From contig NZ_BMRM01000011.1 of NCBI RefSeq assembly GCF_014648635.1, positions 124,001 to 188,000 of the forward strand: a stretch of DNA of 64,000 nt. Reading direction: 5' to 3'. The notes under the pieces were generated by a model. That model saw nothing but the letters and a program-made list of their open reading frames with translations, searched no databases and was not told the origin of the DNA. Of the stretch, positions 62,720 to 64,000 are shown one piece after another (positions within the stretch are counted from its first letter, which is position 1; each line of letters begins with the position of its first letter). The position numbers and the translations under genes were made by a program. The stretch is from Streptomyces cinerochromogenes (GTDB taxonomy: Bacteria > Actinomycetota > Actinomycetes > Streptomycetales > Streptomycetaceae).

Positions 62720-63727
62720 ATGCGGGTGAGCGTGGTGGATGCGGGGTCGAACACGGTCCGTCTGGTGATCGCCGATGTGGAGGGTGGCGTTCCGCTGCCG
62801 GTGCACACCGTCAAGTGGAAGCTGCGCCTGTCCGAACAGGTCGGCCCGGACGGCGCCCTCGCCGACGAGGCGGTGGAGGAGCTGGTGAAGGCGGTGGCCG
62901 CGGCGGGCGCCACGGCCCGGCGCTGGCACGCGGCGGGCCCGCTGGCCTTCGCGACCGCGGTGGTCCGCAACGCCACCAACCGTCAGGAGGTGCTCCAGCG
63001 GGTGGCGTCCGGCACCGGGATCCGAATGTGCACCCTGCCCGGGGAGACCGAGGCGGAGCTGACCTTCCTGGCGGCCCGCCGCTGGCTCGGCTGGAAGGCG
63101 GGCCCCCTCGCCCTGCTCGACATCGGCGGCGGCGCGCTGGACGTGGCCTTCGGCCGGGGCCGGCTGCCCGACTTCGCCGCCTCCCTGCCGCTCGGCGCGA
63201 ACCGGCTGACCCAGGAGTACCTGGGCGTCCAGGACCCGCCGGGGGCGGCCGAGCTGAAGGTGCTGCGCCGCCGTATCCGCCACGAACTGCGGGACGTGGC
63301 CGCCCGGATCCGCTGGGAGCGTCCGCGCACCGCCGCCGTCACCTCGCGTACGTTCCAGCAACTGGCCCGGCTGTGCGGGGCCGCGCCGGGGCGGTTCGGG
63401 CCGTTCGTGGAGCGGGAGCTGGCCTGCCGGGACCTGCGGGAGGCGGTGCGCTCCCTCGCCGCGCTGCCCGCCGCCGAACGCGCCCAGCTGCCCGGCATCT
63501 CCGCGCCGCGCGCCGCCCAGAGCCTGGCCGGAGCGGTGGTCGGGCACACCGCGCTGAAGCTGATGGGCCTGCCCCGGGCCGTCGTCTGCCCCTGGGCGAT
63601 CCGCGAGGGGGTGCTGCTGCGCTACGTCGAGGACGGATCCGACTGGTGGACGGACGTCACCGGCGAGACCGCCGCCCCCGCACCGGCACCGGCGGCCACC
63701 CTGCGCATCGCCGGCCCACCCGCGTGA
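62720..63727 (+). CDS. Ppx/GppA-family phosphatase (exopolyphosphatase-like)
   Basis: 335 residues. ASKHA fold: VVDAGSNTVRLVIADVEGG (phosphate-1 loop), FATAVVRNATNRQEVL, LPGETEAELTFLAARR, LALLDIGGGALDVAFG (phosphate-2 loop), SLPLGANRLTQEYLG. The length matches the single-unit Ppx1/Ppx2 proteins of actinobacteria, which degrade polyphosphate chains or pppGpp. C-terminus has a short Ala/Pro tail. No ribosome site; the ATG follows a promoter-like element by nine bases. Downstream is a 27-bp repeat array. Activity on polyphosphate versus pppGpp cannot be told. Confidence 0.87.
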   Translation: MRVSVVDAGSNTVRLVIADVEGGVPLPVHTVKWKLRLSEQVGPDGALADEAVEELVKAVAAAGATARRWHAAGPLAFATAVVRNATNRQEVLQRVASGTGIRMCTLPGETEAELTFLAARRWLGWKAGPLALLDIGGGALDVAFGRGRLPDFAASLPLGANRLTQEYLGVQDPPGAAELKVLRRRIRHELRDVAARIRWERPRTAAVTSRTFQQLARLCGAAPGRFGPFVERELACRDLREAVRSLAALPAAERAQLPGISAPRAAQSLAGAVVGHTALKLMGLPRAVVCPWAIREGVLLRYVEDGSDWWTDVTGETAAPAPAPAATLRIAGPPA

Positions 63728-63755
63728 CCGGGCGCGGCCCGCGGCCGACGGGGAC

Positions 63756-63890
63756 GGAGCGACAGCGCCGGCCGACGGTGCACGAGCGGCAGTACCGACC
63801 GCCGGGCACCGAGCGATAGCGCCGGCCGCCGGGCACCGAGCGGCAGTGCGGGCCGCCAGTGCACGAGCGGCAGTACCGACCGCCAGTGCC
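63756..63890. repeat. Five tandem 27-bp repeats after the Ppx gene
   Basis: Starts 63756, 63783, 63810, 63837 and 63864. Units begin CGAGCGGCAGTACCGACCGC and end GGGCAC or AGTGCA. Copies 2 and 5 share the TACCGACC centre, copies 1 and 3 the GCGCCGGCC centre, a higher-order pattern. No spacers. Confidence 0.85.
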
Positions 63891-63913
63891 CCCCGTCGCA
63901 ACCGCGGGCCGGT

Positions 63914-64000
63914 TCAAGGCCGTTCGGCCGGCCCTCGCACAGGCAGGGGGTCGGGCGGGGCCGCGCTCCACGGTGGCGAGATCGCGCCGTCGGGCTCCCA
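63914..64000 (-). CDS. Possible C-terminal end of a gene entering from the right edge
   Basis: A minus-strand frame open to base 64000 ends at TGA 63916-63914 and encodes 28 residues (WEPDGAISPPWSAAPPDPLP then VRGPAERP) with good codon bias. It is too short to identify; it is likely the tail of a gene whose start lies to the right of the window. Confidence 0.4.
   Translation of the reverse strand, partial: WEPDGAISPPWSAAPPDPLPVRGPAERP

Overview
The window is high-GC actinobacterial DNA, almost certainly from a Streptomyces chromosome. Third codon positions are nearly always G or C, GTG starts and GGAGG-type ribosome binding sites are common, genes often overlap by ATGA or GTGA, and twin-arginine or lipobox export signals recur. 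Several genes are typical Streptomyces families: DUF6131, the BlaA/BlaB beta-lactamase regulators, the SenS-SenR-HbpS redox sensor, FurS-CpeB, and a stressosome operon. I found no rRNA, tRNA, CRISPR array, insertion sequence or prophage. Gene content (secreted hydrolases, sugar uptake, stress regulators, gene relics, many intergenic tandem repeats) looks like accessory or arm-proximal chromosome rather than core.

Layout. Bases 1-2036: C-terminal part of a WD40 protein and a small zinc-ribbon protein. 2194-9453: a family 2 glycosyltransferase, a coupled pair of secreted hydrolases (TAP-like peptidase and DD-peptidase-like serine hydrolase), then a cis-prenyltransferase coupled to an MpaB/DUF2236-type oxygenase with three C-terminal EF-hands. 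9481-12831: SGNH esterase, DUF6131 membrane peptide, DinB-fold protein coupled to a relic of proline iminopeptidase, polysaccharide deacetylase. 12958-16030: carbohydrate ABC importer without its own ATPase. 16174-21117: 2H phosphoesterase, APH-like kinase, SDR, Cys-rich peptide, amidohydrolase relic, VOC protein, one unknown. 21272-25803: PL9-like pectate lyase and the class A beta-lactamase with divergent blaA-blaB.

26099-31776 holds a MASE1 membrane protein and two PP2C/SpoIIE-type phosphatases, one GAF-linked and one PAS-PAS-GAF-PP2C-HATPase. 31881-37361 is a redox block in the order senR, senS, hbpS, cpeB (katG), furS, with a 28-bp perfect palindrome between senS and hbpS. 37687-42950 has a TIM-barrel-like secreted protein, a coiled-coil protein, a MerR regulator with a textbook MerR promoter, an SDR relic and Ku. 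43534-51813 contains an acyltransferase, a five-gene rsbR-rsbS-rsbT-phosphatase-phosphatase operon and a KatE-type catalase. 52209-63727 contains a frameshifted Orn/Lys/Arg decarboxylase divergent from an M20 peptidase, an ANTAR protein, an AraC regulator, two large secreted carbohydrate-type proteins, an FAD monooxygenase and a Ppx/GppA-family protein.

How the parts work together. Oxidative and general stress dominates: heme/redox sensing (HbpS-SenS-SenR) controlling catalase-peroxidase and FurS, partner-switching control of alternative sigma factors (four PP2C-type phosphatases in about 22 kb plus RsbR/S/T), a large catalase, and Ku for end joining. A second theme is extracellular polymer use: pectate lyase, deacetylase, esterase, beta-helix and beta-propeller proteins and a sugar importer. 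A notable genome-scale feature is the number of unrelated tandem-repeat arrays (13 to 46 bp units) in the gaps between genes, together with at least three gene relics and one frameshift. The least explained gene pair is the cis-prenyltransferase/EF-hand oxygenase cassette at 7229-9453.
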